Origin: Pseudomonadota bacterium
GTDB lineage: Bacteria; Pseudomonadota; Gammaproteobacteria; Steroidobacterales; Steroidobacteraceae
Assembly: GCA_021780395.1 (NCBI GenBank)
Contig: JAJXYU010000041.1
Span: 1 to 37,910 of the forward strand
Direction: 5' to 3'
DNA: 37,910 nucleotides
Shown: positions 24,185-33,120 of the stretch, one piece after another
Numbering within the stretch: position 1 is the first letter of the stretch
Layout: each line of letters starts with the position of its first letter
The notes under the pieces: generated by a model
Told to the model about the DNA's origin: nothing
Seen by the model: only the letters and a program-made list of their open reading frames with translations
Database searches by the model: none
Made by a program: the position numbers and the translations under genes

Positions 24185-24809
24185 CCGGCGGCGCGGGTCG
24201 CTCGAGCTCCCACTGGTACGCTTCGATGCCGCGGCGGACCCAGACGCCACAGCCGATGAAGCGGAACTGTCGCGCGAGACGCCGCCGATACCAGTCGGCC
24301 GGGCGCAAGTGCACGTCGCCGTCGGTGAGCCGCTGATCGCAGTGCTCGTGCCAGTCCGCCACCGTGAGCGCCGAGAGATAGATCGCGACGCGCGCGAGCC
24401 GCGTGAGGTTCGCGAGCGCTTTGGCGGCAGCGCGATCGTCGAGATACTGCAGCACGTCGTAACACACGACGAGGTCGTAGCGGCAGTCCGGCGCGAAGTC
24501 CTCGACCGAACCCTGGATCCAACCGTAGCGTGCACACAGGTACTCGCTGCGTTCGAGCCCGGTGTAGACCGCGGCCGGCCAGCGCTTCGCGAACCCGGCG
24601 CGCAGGGTGCCGACGCCGCAGCCCGCATCGAGCACGCTGCGCACCGGCAGTTCGCAGCGGTCGAGCACCGCGGCGATCATCCGCGCCTTCGCGCGCATCT
24701 CCGCCGGCGTGGTCACGCGCGTCCGGGGATCGAAGTAGAAGCGCCGGAAATAGGCCTCGTCGAACGACTTCGGCGTCGCCGCTTTCGCGGGTGAAGGAGA
24801 GTGTGGCAT
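24105..24809 (-). CDS. Class I SAM-dependent methyltransferase
   Basis: The 234-residue protein has the SAM-binding motif VLDAGCGVGTLRAGF at about 58-72. Acidic motif II follows (TGLERSEYLC), with YDLVVCYDVLQYLDDRAAAKAL as motif post-II. The early DEAYFRRFYFDPRTRV segment is family-like. The substrate is unknown. I start at the ATG at 24809, which removes an unsupported upstream extension. The last 27 or so residues are read from DNA antisense to the end of dacB and look poorly conserved, so the true functional end may be earlier. Confidence 0.85.
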   Translation of the reverse strand: MPHSPSPAKAATPKSFDEAYFRRFYFDPRTRVTTPAEMRAKARMIAAVLDRCELPVRSVLDAGCGVGTLRAGFAKRWPAAVYTGLERSEYLCARYGWIQGSVEDFAPDCRYDLVVCYDVLQYLDDRAAAKALANLTRLARVAIYLSALTVADWHEHCDQRLTDGDVHLRPADWYRRRLARQFRFIGCGVWVRRGIEAYQWELERPAPPVTRVRESSRRAPDAGVRRHRSRPAGR

Positions 24810-24984
24810 CGGCGCAGATCTTGCCGGCGATCTCGCGACCGAGCAAGCTCGTCCGGGACGGGCGAGGTGACGGGGGGGGCGAAGCAGACGATGAACATCG
24901 GCGGCAACGGCCGCGCTCGCGGCACGCATGAACCGGCGCCGGCCGATCGGATCCGGCGCGCGACCGTCCGACGGAGCTGACGGC

Positions 24985-25611
24985 ATGGAGGATCGGTGGC
25001 TCGCCTGGGCGAAGCGCTTGCACGCGATCGCGTCGACGGGACTGCATTATGCCGAGGGTCCGTACGACCGCGAGCGGTACGCCGAGGCCGCGGCGATCGC
25101 GAGCGAGATGCTCGCTGCGCTCGCCGACGTTCCACCTCGCCGGATCCGGGAACTGGTGCCGGATTTCGCACGGGGCTACGCGACGCCGCTCGTCGAGGTC
25201 CGGGCGGCGATCGTCGATCGCGGCACCCGGATCCTGCTGGTTCGGGAAGCGAGCGACGGCCGGTGGACCCTGCCCGGCGGGTTCGCCGACGTCGGCCGCT
25301 CGCCGCGCGAGAACGTCGTGAAGGAAGTGCTCGAGGAGGCTTCGATCCGCGTGGACGCGCGGACGCTGTATGCGGTCCGGTACAAGGCACGGCACCGCTA
25401 CGACGCGGACACGCGCGACTTCTACAAACTGTTCTTCCTGTGCGAACGCCTCGACGACGCGGCGCCACGGCCCGGCGCGGAGACGACCGATGCCGGGTTC
25501 TTCGCCGAGGACTCGATTCCGCCGCTGTCCACGGGACGCACGTTGCCCGAGGACGTCGCGGCGGCGTTCGCGCGAGCCCGCGATCCGATGCGTCCGCCCG
25601 ACATCGACTGA
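24985..25611 (+). CDS. Nudix hydrolase with N-terminal extension domain
   Basis: The 208-residue protein has a helical N-terminal domain (about 1-60, RWLAWAKRLHAIASTGLHYAEGPYDRERY) known from Nudix_N_2 proteins. The Nudix fold follows at about 68-195. The Nudix box GGFADVGRSPRENVVKEVLEEASI departs from consensus: Arg stands at the first Glu position and Lys replaces the Arg of REUxEE, while the metal-binding EVLEE is kept. It probably hydrolyses a nucleoside diphosphate compound, with ADP-ribose or FAD-like substrates being common. It converges with the next gene, ten bases away. Confidence 0.88.
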   Translation: MEDRWLAWAKRLHAIASTGLHYAEGPYDRERYAEAAAIASEMLAALADVPPRRIRELVPDFARGYATPLVEVRAAIVDRGTRILLVREASDGRWTLPGGFADVGRSPRENVVKEVLEEASIRVDARTLYAVRYKARHRYDADTRDFYKLFFLCERLDDAAPRPGAETTDAGFFAEDSIPPLSTGRTLPEDVAAAFARARDPMRPPDID

Positions 25612-25621
25612 CCGGTCGCGA

Positions 25622-27610
25622 TCAGGAGTTCGCCGCGTCGGCCCACGCGCGCGGGTCGACGGGTGGCAGCGCGACCGACCTCCAGCGGCTCGCCTCCTCC
25701 TCGAGCAGGCGCCGGGACCGGTCCGCATCGATCGGGCGGTGGAAGTAGTAGCCCTGCGCGCATTCGCACCCCAGGTCCCGCAGGATTTCCGCCTGACGTG
25801 CGGTCTCGACCCCTTCGGCAACCACCGCGATCGAGAAGCTCCGCCCGAGCGCGATGATCGCGCCGATCAGCCGGTTGTCCCGCGCGTCGTTCTCCAGATC
25901 GCTCACGAAGCTGCGATCGATCTTCAGATAGTCGATCGGCAGGCGCTTCAGGTAGGCGAGATGGCAATAGCCGACGCCGAAATCGTCGATCGCGATGCGC
26001 ACGCCGAACCGGCGCAGCGCGAGGATCGCGTCCCGGGGCGCATCGCCGTGCGACATCAGCGCCGACTCGGTGATCTCGATGCGCAGCAGCGCGGGATCGA
26101 GGTCGAACTCCGTGACGATCGCCATCAGGCGATCGACGAAGCCGCGCCGCTCGAGCTGATGCGCGGACACGTTGACTGCGACCGGCACGATCGGCACGAG
26201 ATCGTCGCGCCACGCGCGCAGCTGCCGGCAGACCAGCCGGATCGCCTGTTCGCCGAGTGCATCGATGAAGCCGCTCTGTTCTGCGACCGGAATGAAGTCG
26301 CCCGGCGGGATCGACCCCCGCACGGGGTGTCTCCACCGCAGCAGGGCTTCGAACGAGACCACCCGCTCCGACTCGAGATCGACGAGGGGCTGGTATTCGA
26401 CGTGGAATTGATCCGAATCCACCGCAGTGCGCAGCGCCTGGGCGATGAACACGCGCTCCTCGAGCCGGGTGGCCATGTCGGGGCGATAGGATTGATAGCC
26501 GTTGCGGCCTCGATTCTTGATGTCGTAGAGCGCGAGATCGGCCGCGCGCATCAGGGTTTCTTCGTCCGCGGCGTCGTCCGGGCTCAACGCGATGCCGATG
26601 CTCGCCTGCACGGTACAGGCCTGCGAGCCGATCGCGAGGGGCGCCGCGATCGTGGCGCAGAGGCGGCGCGCCAGGCGTTCGACGTCGGCGCGGCTGCGGG
26701 CGGACGCGGCGACCACGATGAACTCGTCCCCGCCGATCCGCACCAGCAGTCCCTCGCCGTCGACACCGTCGCGCAGGCGACCCGCGACCTCGCGCAGCAC
26801 CTGGTCGCCAAACCCTTCCCCGTGGGTGTCATTGATGTCCTTGAAGTTGTCGAGATCCACGTGCAGCAACGCGACGCGCCGCCGGTGCCGCGCGGCGCTC
26901 GACAGCAGATCGGGCAGGCGATCCTTCAACGCATGGCGGTTCGGCAGTCCCGTGAGCGAATCGTGCATCGCGAGTTCCCGATAACGACGCTCGCTCGCGC
27001 GCAGTTCCTCCTGCTGGGTCATCGCGGCGATCTTCAACGCGGTCGACTCCCCGAACTGGCGATGCGCGCGCCGCGCGGCGGACGTGAGGTACACCCCGTA
27101 CAGGACGCCCATCACGGCCATCGACGCGTGAAAGGGGCCTGAGGCGGCGCCGAGCCGCAGCACCAGGGGTGCGATCGCAGCCCATTGGAACGCGAGCGCC
27201 GCGACCTGGTCCGCATCGAACGAACCGGCCGCCCCCGCGGTGATCCCGGCGATCACGTAGCTCAGGAACTCCAGTCTCGCGATGCTGCCGCCGGTTCCGA
27301 ACGCCGCGATCGCGCCCCAGCACAGGCCGGTCCCGAGCGCCAGCAATCGCAGGTGCAGGAGCCACCGGCGCAGCGTCTCGGGATCGTTCGCACCGCGGTC
27401 GCGATACAGCAGCAGCCGCGCGAGCGACAGGGTCACGAGCGCCCCGCCCCAGACGAGCAACGCCCGGTGCCCGGCGCTCGACCACAGGGTCGCGAGGACC
27501 AGCGCGCCGAGCCCGAGGCTGGCGGCGATCGCGGTCGGGATCGCCCGGGACAGATGCGCGACCCGCTCGGCGAGCAGAGGCGCAGGGTCGTCGGTGAAGA
27601 TCGGGCGCAT
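25622..27610 (-). CDS. Membrane GGDEF-EAL bifunctional c-di-GMP protein
   Basis: The 662-residue protein has an N-terminal membrane part with about six helices (20-170), then a GGDEF domain at about 212-380. The signature is intact, RIGGDEF, after DSLTGLPNRHAL. No RxxD inhibitory site is at the usual position. The EAL domain (about 400-640) is also intact: FEALLRWRHP, Asn in VAVNVSAHQL, Glu in RIEITESALM, DDFGVGY, Lys in YLKIDRSFV, Glu in VVAEGVE and Gln in CAQGYYF. It could both make and degrade c-di-GMP. I start at the ATG at 27610; the frame upstream is not membrane-like. It diverges from mtnA. Confidence 0.92.
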   Translation of the reverse strand: MRPIFTDDPAPLLAERVAHLSRAIPTAIAASLGLGALVLATLWSSAGHRALLVWGGALVTLSLARLLLYRDRGANDPETLRRWLLHLRLLALGTGLCWGAIAAFGTGGSIARLEFLSYVIAGITAGAAGSFDADQVAALAFQWAAIAPLVLRLGAASGPFHASMAVMGVLYGVYLTSAARRAHRQFGESTALKIAAMTQQEELRASERRYRELAMHDSLTGLPNRHALKDRLPDLLSSAARHRRRVALLHVDLDNFKDINDTHGEGFGDQVLREVAGRLRDGVDGEGLLVRIGGDEFIVVAASARSRADVERLARRLCATIAAPLAIGSQACTVQASIGIALSPDDAADEETLMRAADLALYDIKNRGRNGYQSYRPDMATRLEERVFIAQALRTAVDSDQFHVEYQPLVDLESERVVSFEALLRWRHPVRGSIPPGDFIPVAEQSGFIDALGEQAIRLVCRQLRAWRDDLVPIVPVAVNVSAHQLERRGFVDRLMAIVTEFDLDPALLRIEITESALMSHGDAPRDAILALRRFGVRIAIDDFGVGYCHLAYLKRLPIDYLKIDRSFVSDLENDARDNRLIGAIIALGRSFSIAVVAEGVETARQAEILRDLGCECAQGYYFHRPIDADRSRRLLEEEASRWRSVALPPVDPRAWADAANS

Positions 27611-27769
27611 CGTGGTTGGAGTCTCGATCCGGCACAGCCGACACCACGCCGATGCGCAACGGATCGAGGGATTTATCGGCCGAGATCGGCTTTCATTGAT
27701 CGCGGGCCGCACGCCGACGCGGAAAAATGCGATCTGGCGCACACTCCCCGGACGACGGTCGAGATCGGT

Positions 27770-27775
27770 TAAGAT
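27770..27775 (+). promoter_or_regulatory. Possible -10 box directly before mtnA
   Basis: TAAGAT ends seven bases before the GTG start of mtnA. No good -35 is visible and no Shine-Dalgarno sequence precedes the gene. It fits a leaderless message but stays weak. Confidence 0.3.
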
Positions 27776-27782
27776 CCGGCTC

Positions 27783-28874
27783 GTGAAAATCGCCGGCGTT
27801 CCCACCCGCACCCTCTGGCTGGCCGACGGCGCGGTACGGGTCATCGATCAGTCGCGATTGCCGTTCGAGTTCCGCACGGTCGACCTGCGCTCGCTCGCCG
27901 ATGCGGTTCGCGCGATCCGGACGATGGTCGTTCGCGGCGCGCCGCTGATCGGCGCGACCGCCGCCCATGGACTCGCACTCGCGGTCCGCGACGATCCGTC
28001 GGACCGCGCGATCGAGGACGCCGCCCGAGCGCTGCTCGCGACCCGGCCGACCGCGCACAATCTGGCGTGGGCGCTCGATCGCATGCGAGCGGCGCTCGCG
28101 AACCTCGCGCCCGCCGCCCGCGCCGACGCCGCGTTCCGCGAGGCCGCGGCGATCGGCGACGACGACGTCGCGCGATGTCGCGCGATCGGCGAGCATGGCA
28201 GCGCGATCCTGCGCCGCCTCGCCCGGGAGACGCCCGACCGGCCGTTGAACGTGCTGACCCATTGCAACGCCGGTTGGCTCGCGTGCGTGGACTTCGGCAC
28301 CGCACTCGCTCCCGTCTATCTCGCGCACGACGAGGGGCTTGCGCTGCACGTCTGGGTCGACGAGACGCGGCCTCGCAATCAAGGCGCGTCCCTGACCGCG
28401 TTCGAACTCGCCGCCCACGGGATCCCGCACACGGTAATCGCCGACAACCTCGGCGGACATCTGATGCAGAGAGGCCAGGTCGACGTCGTGATCGTCGGCA
28501 GCGACCGCACCACCGCGGCCGCGGACGTCTGCAACAAGGTCGGCACCTATCTGAAGGCGCTCGCGGCGCACGACAACGGCGTGCCGTTCTACGCGGCATT
28601 GCCCGCGAGCACGATCGACTGGTCGATCGCACGCGGCGAGGACATTCCGATCGAGGAGCGCCCGGCGCGCGAGCTCACGCACCTGACCGGGCTCGGCGAC
28701 GGCGGCGAGCTCACGACGGTGCGGGTCGTGCCGGCGGGCAGTCCCGCGCTGAATCTCGCATTCGACGTGACGCCCGCACGACTCGTGACCGGCTTGATCA
28801 CCGAGCGCGGCGTGTGCCCGGCGACGAGCGAGGGGCTCCTCGGACTGTATCCGGAACGGCGGCGGGAGCGATGA
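27783..28874 (+). CDS. mtnA: S-methyl-5-thioribose-1-phosphate isomerase
   Basis: The 363-residue protein isomerises methylthioribose 1-phosphate to methylthioribulose 1-phosphate. It has the family's MVVRGAPLIGATAAHGLALA near 42, TRPTAHNLAWALDRM, and the catalytic Cys161 in LTHCNAGWLA. The catalytic Asp241 is in GSDRTTAAADVCNKVGTY, where relatives have GADR. Its length is normal. The GTG at 27783 is chosen because the family N-terminus (VPTRTLWLADGAVRVIDQ) begins right after. Its stop overlaps the start of the aldolase gene by ATGA. Confidence 0.94.
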   Translation: MKIAGVPTRTLWLADGAVRVIDQSRLPFEFRTVDLRSLADAVRAIRTMVVRGAPLIGATAAHGLALAVRDDPSDRAIEDAARALLATRPTAHNLAWALDRMRAALANLAPAARADAAFREAAAIGDDDVARCRAIGEHGSAILRRLARETPDRPLNVLTHCNAGWLACVDFGTALAPVYLAHDEGLALHVWVDETRPRNQGASLTAFELAAHGIPHTVIADNLGGHLMQRGQVDVVIVGSDRTTAAADVCNKVGTYLKALAAHDNGVPFYAALPASTIDWSIARGEDIPIEERPARELTHLTGLGDGGELTTVRVVPAGSPALNLAFDVTPARLVTGLITERGVCPATSEGLLGLYPERRRER

Positions 28875-29602
28875 CGCGGGCGGCGACCACCGGCCCCGGC
28901 GGGGACGAGACGCTGCGCGCCGCGGTGGTCGAGGGCTGCCGATGGCTCGTCGGCAACGGACTGGTCGTCGGCACGGCCGGCAACGTCTCGGCGCGGCGGG
29001 ATGCCGAACACTTCTTCGTCAGCCCGACCGGAACGCCGTATCACGCGCTGCGGCCGGAGGACGTCGCGCTCGTGGATCTCGACGGACGCTGGCGAGGCGG
29101 ACGGCGACCCTCGAGCGAATGGCGCATCCATCGCGATCTGTATCGCGCCCGACCGGAGATCGGCGCGGTGGTGCACACGCACTCGCGGGAGGCCACCGCG
29201 CTCGCGTGCACTGGACGCGGCATCCCCGCGTTCCATTACCAGGTGGCGGCGGCCGGCGGCGCGGACGTGCGTTGCGCACCGTACCGGCCGTTCGGCACGC
29301 AAGCCTTGTCGGAAGCGGCGCTCGTGGCGCTCGCCGGTCGACGGGCCTGCCTGCTCGCGAATCACGGCGTGCTGTGCGTCGGGGCCGACCTCGACGCCGC
29401 GCTCGGTCTCGCGGCCGAGATCGAGGATCTCGCGGCGAAGTACCGGATCGCACTCGGGCTCGGGAGAATCGAGATCCTCGATGCCGCACAGATGCGCGAG
29501 GTCCTCGATCGGTTCGCGACGTACGGTCGGCAGGACGGAGCGGATCCGGACCTGGTCCACGCGGCGGATCCGTCGGACGGGTCGCCGGAGGAGCCGCGAT
29601 GA
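28871..29602 (+). CDS. Class II aldolase, probable methylthioribulose/5-deoxyribulose-phosphate aldolase
   Basis: The 243-residue protein has the zinc class II aldolase fold. It begins GLVVGTAGNVSAR, then FFVSPTGTPYHALRPEDV, with the catalytic Glu in PSSEWRIH. The metal-binding His residues are in VVHTHSREAT and LANHGVLCVG. Between mtnA and mtnK such a protein is expected to cleave methylthioribulose 1-phosphate into DHAP and an aldehyde (the DHAP shunt). The main alternative is MtnB, a dehydratase in the same superfamily; this protein is longer than MtnB, and no mtnC or mtnD lies nearby. The aldolase call is therefore partly contextual. Confidence 0.8.
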   Translation: MTRAATTGPGGDETLRAAVVEGCRWLVGNGLVVGTAGNVSARRDAEHFFVSPTGTPYHALRPEDVALVDLDGRWRGGRRPSSEWRIHRDLYRARPEIGAVVHTHSREATALACTGRGIPAFHYQVAAAGGADVRCAPYRPFGTQALSEAALVALAGRRACLLANHGVLCVGADLDAALGLAAEIEDLAAKYRIALGLGRIEILDAAQMREVLDRFATYGRQDGADPDLVHAADPSDGSPEEPR

Positions 29603-30876
29603 ACACGACGACCACGGTGCCGGAAGGCTACCGAACGCTCGAGACGGGATCGCTCGCGGGCTGGCTCGCGACCTTGCCGGCGGTGCGCGAACGACTCGGC
29701 GGCGCACCCGAGCGCTGGGCCGTCCGCGAGGTCGGGGACGGAAACCTGAACCTCGTCTTCCGGGTCGACGGCCCCGAGGGGTCGGTCTGCGTGAAGCAGG
29801 CGCTGCCGTACCTGCGCGTCGCCGGACCGTCGTGGCCGATGACGCTCGAACGGGCGTATTACGAGCAGCGCTACTACGCCGCCGTCGCGCCGCACGTCGG
29901 CGCCGCGATTCCGCAGGTATTCCATTACGATCCGGCGCGTTACGCGATCGTGATGGAGAACCTGACGCCGCACGTGATCCTGCGACGCGGCCTGATCGCC
30001 GGCCATCGATACGAGCACGTCGGCCGGGACCTCGGCGACTACGTCGCCCGCGCCGGATTCTTCACCTCCGACCTGGCGGAGCCGTTCGAGCGCAAGTTCG
30101 ACCGCATCGCCTCGTTTGCGGGCAACACGGACCTGGTGCGGATATCGGTCGACCTGATATTCACCGATCCGTACCTCGAGCATCCGCGCAACCGGCATAC
30201 CCGCCCGCAGCTCGACCGTGACGTCGCGGCACTGCGCGGCGATGCCGAGGCGAAGGCCGCCGCGGCCGAGCTCGGCCGGCGATTCCTCGGCGAGACGCAG
30301 GCGCTGATCCACGGCGACCTGCACTCCGGCTCGATCATGGTCACGGACGCGGACACGCGCGTGATCGATCCGGAATTCGCGTTCTACGGGCCGCTCGGCT
30401 TCGATCTCGGGGCCTTCCTCGGCAACCTGGTGCTCGCCTGGTGCGCCCAGCCCGGACTCGCGGCCCACCCCGGAGAGCGCGAAGCCTATCGCGACTGGAT
30501 CCTCGCTCAGGCGAAGGCGTTCTGGACGGCGTTCCACGACCGCTTTCTCGGGCTGTGGCGCGAGGCTGGCCGTGGCGATGCGTGGCCGATCGCGATGTTC
30601 CGCGGACCCGGCGACGAGTCGGCGCTCGAGGCGGCGCGGCGGCGGACCCTGGATGCCCTGTTCGCCGACATGCTGGGCTATGCGGCCTGCAAGATGATCC
30701 GCCGGGTCGTCGGCTTCGCGCACGTTGCGGATCTGGACGGCATCGCCGATCCGGCGCTTCGTGCCCGCTGCGAGCGCAGCGCACTCGCGATCGCGACGCA
30801 CTGGCTGAAGCGCCGGCAGGAATCCCGGTCGATCGACGAGGCCCTCGCGGCGGTGCCGGCGCTGGCGGCGTCCTGA
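29599..30876 (+). CDS. mtnK: S-methyl-5-thioribose kinase
   Basis: The 425-residue protein phosphorylates methylthioribose (or 5-deoxyribose) at C1 with ATP. It has the MtnK pattern: the glycine-rich start VREVGDGNLNLVFRV, the ATP-binding Lys in CVKQALPYLR, the catalytic loop LIHGDLHSGSIMV and the metal-binding DPEFAFYGPLGFDLG. Its length is typical of the family. Its ATG overlaps the aldolase stop (ATGA), completing a tightly coupled three-gene operon. Substrate would come from a methylthioadenosine nucleosidase encoded elsewhere. Confidence 0.93.
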   Translation: MNTTTTVPEGYRTLETGSLAGWLATLPAVRERLGGAPERWAVREVGDGNLNLVFRVDGPEGSVCVKQALPYLRVAGPSWPMTLERAYYEQRYYAAVAPHVGAAIPQVFHYDPARYAIVMENLTPHVILRRGLIAGHRYEHVGRDLGDYVARAGFFTSDLAEPFERKFDRIASFAGNTDLVRISVDLIFTDPYLEHPRNRHTRPQLDRDVAALRGDAEAKAAAAELGRRFLGETQALIHGDLHSGSIMVTDADTRVIDPEFAFYGPLGFDLGAFLGNLVLAWCAQPGLAAHPGEREAYRDWILAQAKAFWTAFHDRFLGLWREAGRGDAWPIAMFRGPGDESALEAARRRTLDALFADMLGYAACKMIRRVVGFAHVADLDGIADPALRARCERSALAIATHWLKRRQESRSIDEALAAVPALAAS

Positions 30877-30901
30877 GGGCGGTGCGGCGCTCGAACCGGA
30901 T

Positions 30902-31234
30902 TCAGGCGTCCGGCGGCCCGTAGTCGTTCGGGCCCGCGACACCCGGCTGGATCAGGAAAATCAACACGATGATCCAGCCGACCAGAGGCACGAAATACAG
31001 CAACAGCCAGAAGCCGCTGCGTCCGGTGTCGTGGAGCCGGCGAGCACCGACCGAGATCGACGGCAGGATCAGTGCGAGCACGGCGACCGCGTTGACGACC
31101 TCACCGAGGATCCGGGCCGCTGCCGTGACCACGATCACGAACAGCCAGAACCACCAGTATTCCGGTCGCCCGGCCCGCCCGTTGAACTGCGAATACCTCG
31201 AGAAGCACCGCTGGATCGCGTCGCTGAACCCCAT
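30902..31234 (-). CDS. DUF805 family membrane protein
   Basis: The 110-residue protein fits DUF805 (YhaH-like): a start with FSRYSQFNGRAGRPEYWWFWLF, three hydrophobic segments (about 28-42, 46-60, 72-96), the family phrase VGARRLHDTGRSGFW, and GPNDYGPPDA at the end. It sits in the inner membrane; the function is unknown. The start is preceded by AGGGGAGAGG. It converges with mtnK, 25 bases away. Confidence 0.92.
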   Translation of the reverse strand: MGFSDAIQRCFSRYSQFNGRAGRPEYWWFWLFVIVVTAAARILGEVVNAVAVLALILPSISVGARRLHDTGRSGFWLLLYFVPLVGWIIVLIFLIQPGVAGPNDYGPPDA

Positions 31235-31350
31235 CGGGCCTCTCCCCTGGCAGTGATTGTTGTTGTTCGAGCGGTCCGGTCGCCCGCCGGATCATGCACG
31301 CGAGCGTCAGCGCCTGTCGAGTCCGGATCGCGCGACCGGTCGGGCGCCGC

Positions 31351-32337
31351 TCAGCGCGCGGTCGCGATCGCCTCGGCGGCTCGCTGACGGGCGTGCCGGG
31401 CCGCGAGACACGGCCGGTCGGCGCTCACGCCGTCGAGCGGGGCGGGGGCGACGGCGCCTCGGCGCTCGAGCGTCGCGGCGAGACGGCGCGGTGTCCCGAG
31501 GTCGCTCCACCCGCAGGGCGGAACCCGCTTCACGAGCAACTCCGTCTCCGCACCGGCGAGCACATCGCGCGAGAAGTCGAGGGAACGCAGCTCGGCGTAC
31601 TCGGCGCCGAGTGCTGCACCGCCGTGGGCGCGGTATCCGTCCTGTGCGAGGGCACGCTGCAGCCGATCGACGAGACCGGGCCACCGCCGATCGAACAGAT
31701 CGAGGAGCGCACGCACGGTCGCCGCGAAGATGAACGAGTTCCACAGCGCGCCGCGCCCGAGGAGATCGGACGCGACCGACGGCGCCGGCTTCTCGACGAA
31801 GGAGTCGACGGTGTGCAGTCCCTCGGCGATCTCGAAATCCGGGACGACGTACCCGAGTTCGCCGTCCGCCTCGTCGGGTTCGATGCCGAGCAGCAGGATG
31901 CCGGAGGCCTCGCGAGCCACCGTCGCCGCCTCGCGGAGCGCGGTGGCGAGGATCGCCTCGTCCGCAACGTGGTGGTCGGACGGCAGCCACACGATCACGG
32001 CATCGCGGTCGCGGGCCGCGATGTGCAGGGTCGGCAGCAGGACGCCGTTCGCGGTCCCGCGGTTCTCCGGCTGCACGAACACGTTCGCGGGACCGAGGTC
32101 GTCGACTTCGGCCCGCCACCAGCGCCGGTGCTGCACAGCGACGATCGTGCCGATGCGTTCGGTCGGCGACACCGCGTGCGCGCGGCGCAACGCATCGCCG
32201 AGCAGCGTCCTGCCACCGTACAGGGAACAGAACTGCTTTGGCGTCGCGGCACCGGCCGCGTCGCTCGTCAGACACTGCAGTCGCGTACCCTCGCCGGCCG
32301 CGAGCACGATCGACCAAGGTTCAGCGGGGTCGTTCAT
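31351..32337 (-). CDS. Mannose-1-phosphate guanylyltransferase-like nucleotidyltransferase
   Basis: The 328-residue protein has the sugar nucleotidyltransferase motif LAAGEGTRL at about 12-20, with PKQFCSLYGGRTLL after it. QPENRGTA binds the base, LPSDHHVAD carries the metal-binding Asp, FVEKP the sugar-contacting Lys, and GALWNSFIFAA follows. It would make GDP-mannose for polysaccharide or glycolipid synthesis. It lacks the C-terminal isomerase domain of bifunctional ManC. GAGGAAA lies seven bases before the ATG at 32337. The C-terminal 30 residues are Arg/Ala-rich and atypical. Confidence 0.87.
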   Translation of the reverse strand: MNDPAEPWSIVLAAGEGTRLQCLTSDAAGAATPKQFCSLYGGRTLLGDALRRAHAVSPTERIGTIVAVQHRRWWRAEVDDLGPANVFVQPENRGTANGVLLPTLHIAARDRDAVIVWLPSDHHVADEAILATALREAATVAREASGILLLGIEPDEADGELGYVVPDFEIAEGLHTVDSFVEKPAPSVASDLLGRGALWNSFIFAATVRALLDLFDRRWPGLVDRLQRALAQDGYRAHGGAALGAEYAELRSLDFSRDVLAGAETELLVKRVPPCGWSDLGTPRRLAATLERRGAVAPAPLDGVSADRPCLAARHARQRAAEAIATAR

Positions 32338-32489
32338 CGCACATTTCCTCCGGTCGCCGCGAACGCATCGAGAGGGGACGTCGTGCGCTTCGATCCGCGG
32401 ATGATGCGGAAAGTTCCTGACGCACCGATGACGGTTTCGTTGCAACCGGGTTTCGAGCGCGCCCGGACCCGCCGGGTGCACCGTCGGAG

Positions 32490-32786
32490 TCAGCCGCGCG
32501 GTGCGACGACGTAGTGGCGCGCGCCGTCGCGCGGATCGAAGTAGACGGCGGTCAGGCGTCCGCTCGCCGGATCGACGAAGCGCTCGCCGGTGTCGGTCCA
32601 CGCCCCATCGGGCCCGGACTCGATCAGCGGCTTGTACCGCCAGCGCTCGATCGCGAGTCCGACGATGAGCAGCACGCCCGCGAGCAGCAACTGGGGCACG
32701 AACACGACGAACAGGCCGGTCAGCGCCGCGACGCCCGCACCGACCAGCAGCGCGGCGCCGAGCACGTAGAGAACGATCGGCAGCAC
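32490..32786 (-). CDS. Small membrane protein of unknown function
   Basis: The 98-residue protein has two hydrophobic segments (about 2-20 and 23-45), then a soluble C-terminal part with short strands (WTDTGERFVDPASGRLTAVYFDPRDGARHYVVAPRG). I do not recognise the family. Its start lies ten bases after the stop of the YbjQ-like gene on the same strand, so they form a probable operon. The downstream 150 bases up to the guanylyltransferase start hold no other gene. Confidence 0.7.
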   Translation of the reverse strand: MLPIVLYVLGAALLVGAGVAALTGLFVVFVPQLLLAGVLLIVGLAIERWRYKPLIESGPDGAWTDTGERFVDPASGRLTAVYFDPRDGARHYVVAPRG

Positions 32787-32796
32787 GCGCGCGCCG

Positions 32797-33120
32797 TCAG
32801 GCCGCGGGTTCGATCACGACCGCGGTGCCGTACGCGACGATCTCGCTCATCGTCTGCCCGATCTCGGCGGAATCGAATCGCATCATCACCACCGCGTTCG
32901 CACCCATCGCCTGGGCGTTCGTGACCAGGCGGTCGAGCGCATGGCGACGCGCCTCTTCCAGCATCTGCGTGTATTCGTGGATCTCCCCACCCACGATCGA
33001 GCGCAGACCCGCCATCAGGTTGCCGCCGATCCCCCGGCTGCGAACGACGACGCCGAAGACCTGGCCCTTGACCTGCGAGACACGATGTCCGGGGATGTTT
33101 TCCGTGGTAACGACGAGCAT
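32797..33120 (-). CDS. YbjQ/UPF0145 family protein
   Basis: The 107-residue protein matches UPF0145 (YbjQ): MLVVTTENIPGHRV at the start, then GQVFGVVVRSRGIGGNLMAGLRSIVGGEI, MLEEARRHALDRL and GANAVVMMRFDSAEIG. Members form pentamers related to heavy-metal-binding domains; the role is unknown. AGGAG lies about eight bases before the ATG at 33120. A longer open frame upstream has no family support. Confidence 0.92.
   Translation of the reverse strand: MLVVTTENIPGHRVSQVKGQVFGVVVRSRGIGGNLMAGLRSIVGGEIHEYTQMLEEARRHALDRLVTNAQAMGANAVVMMRFDSAEIGQTMSEIVAYGTAVVIEPAA

Noticed and set aside
28871..29602. MtnB (methylthioribulose-1-phosphate dehydratase)
   Set aside because: It belongs to the same superfamily and cannot be fully excluded, but the protein is longer than MtnB, and it lies between mtnA and mtnK without mtnC or mtnD, as expected for the aldolase of the DHAP shunt.
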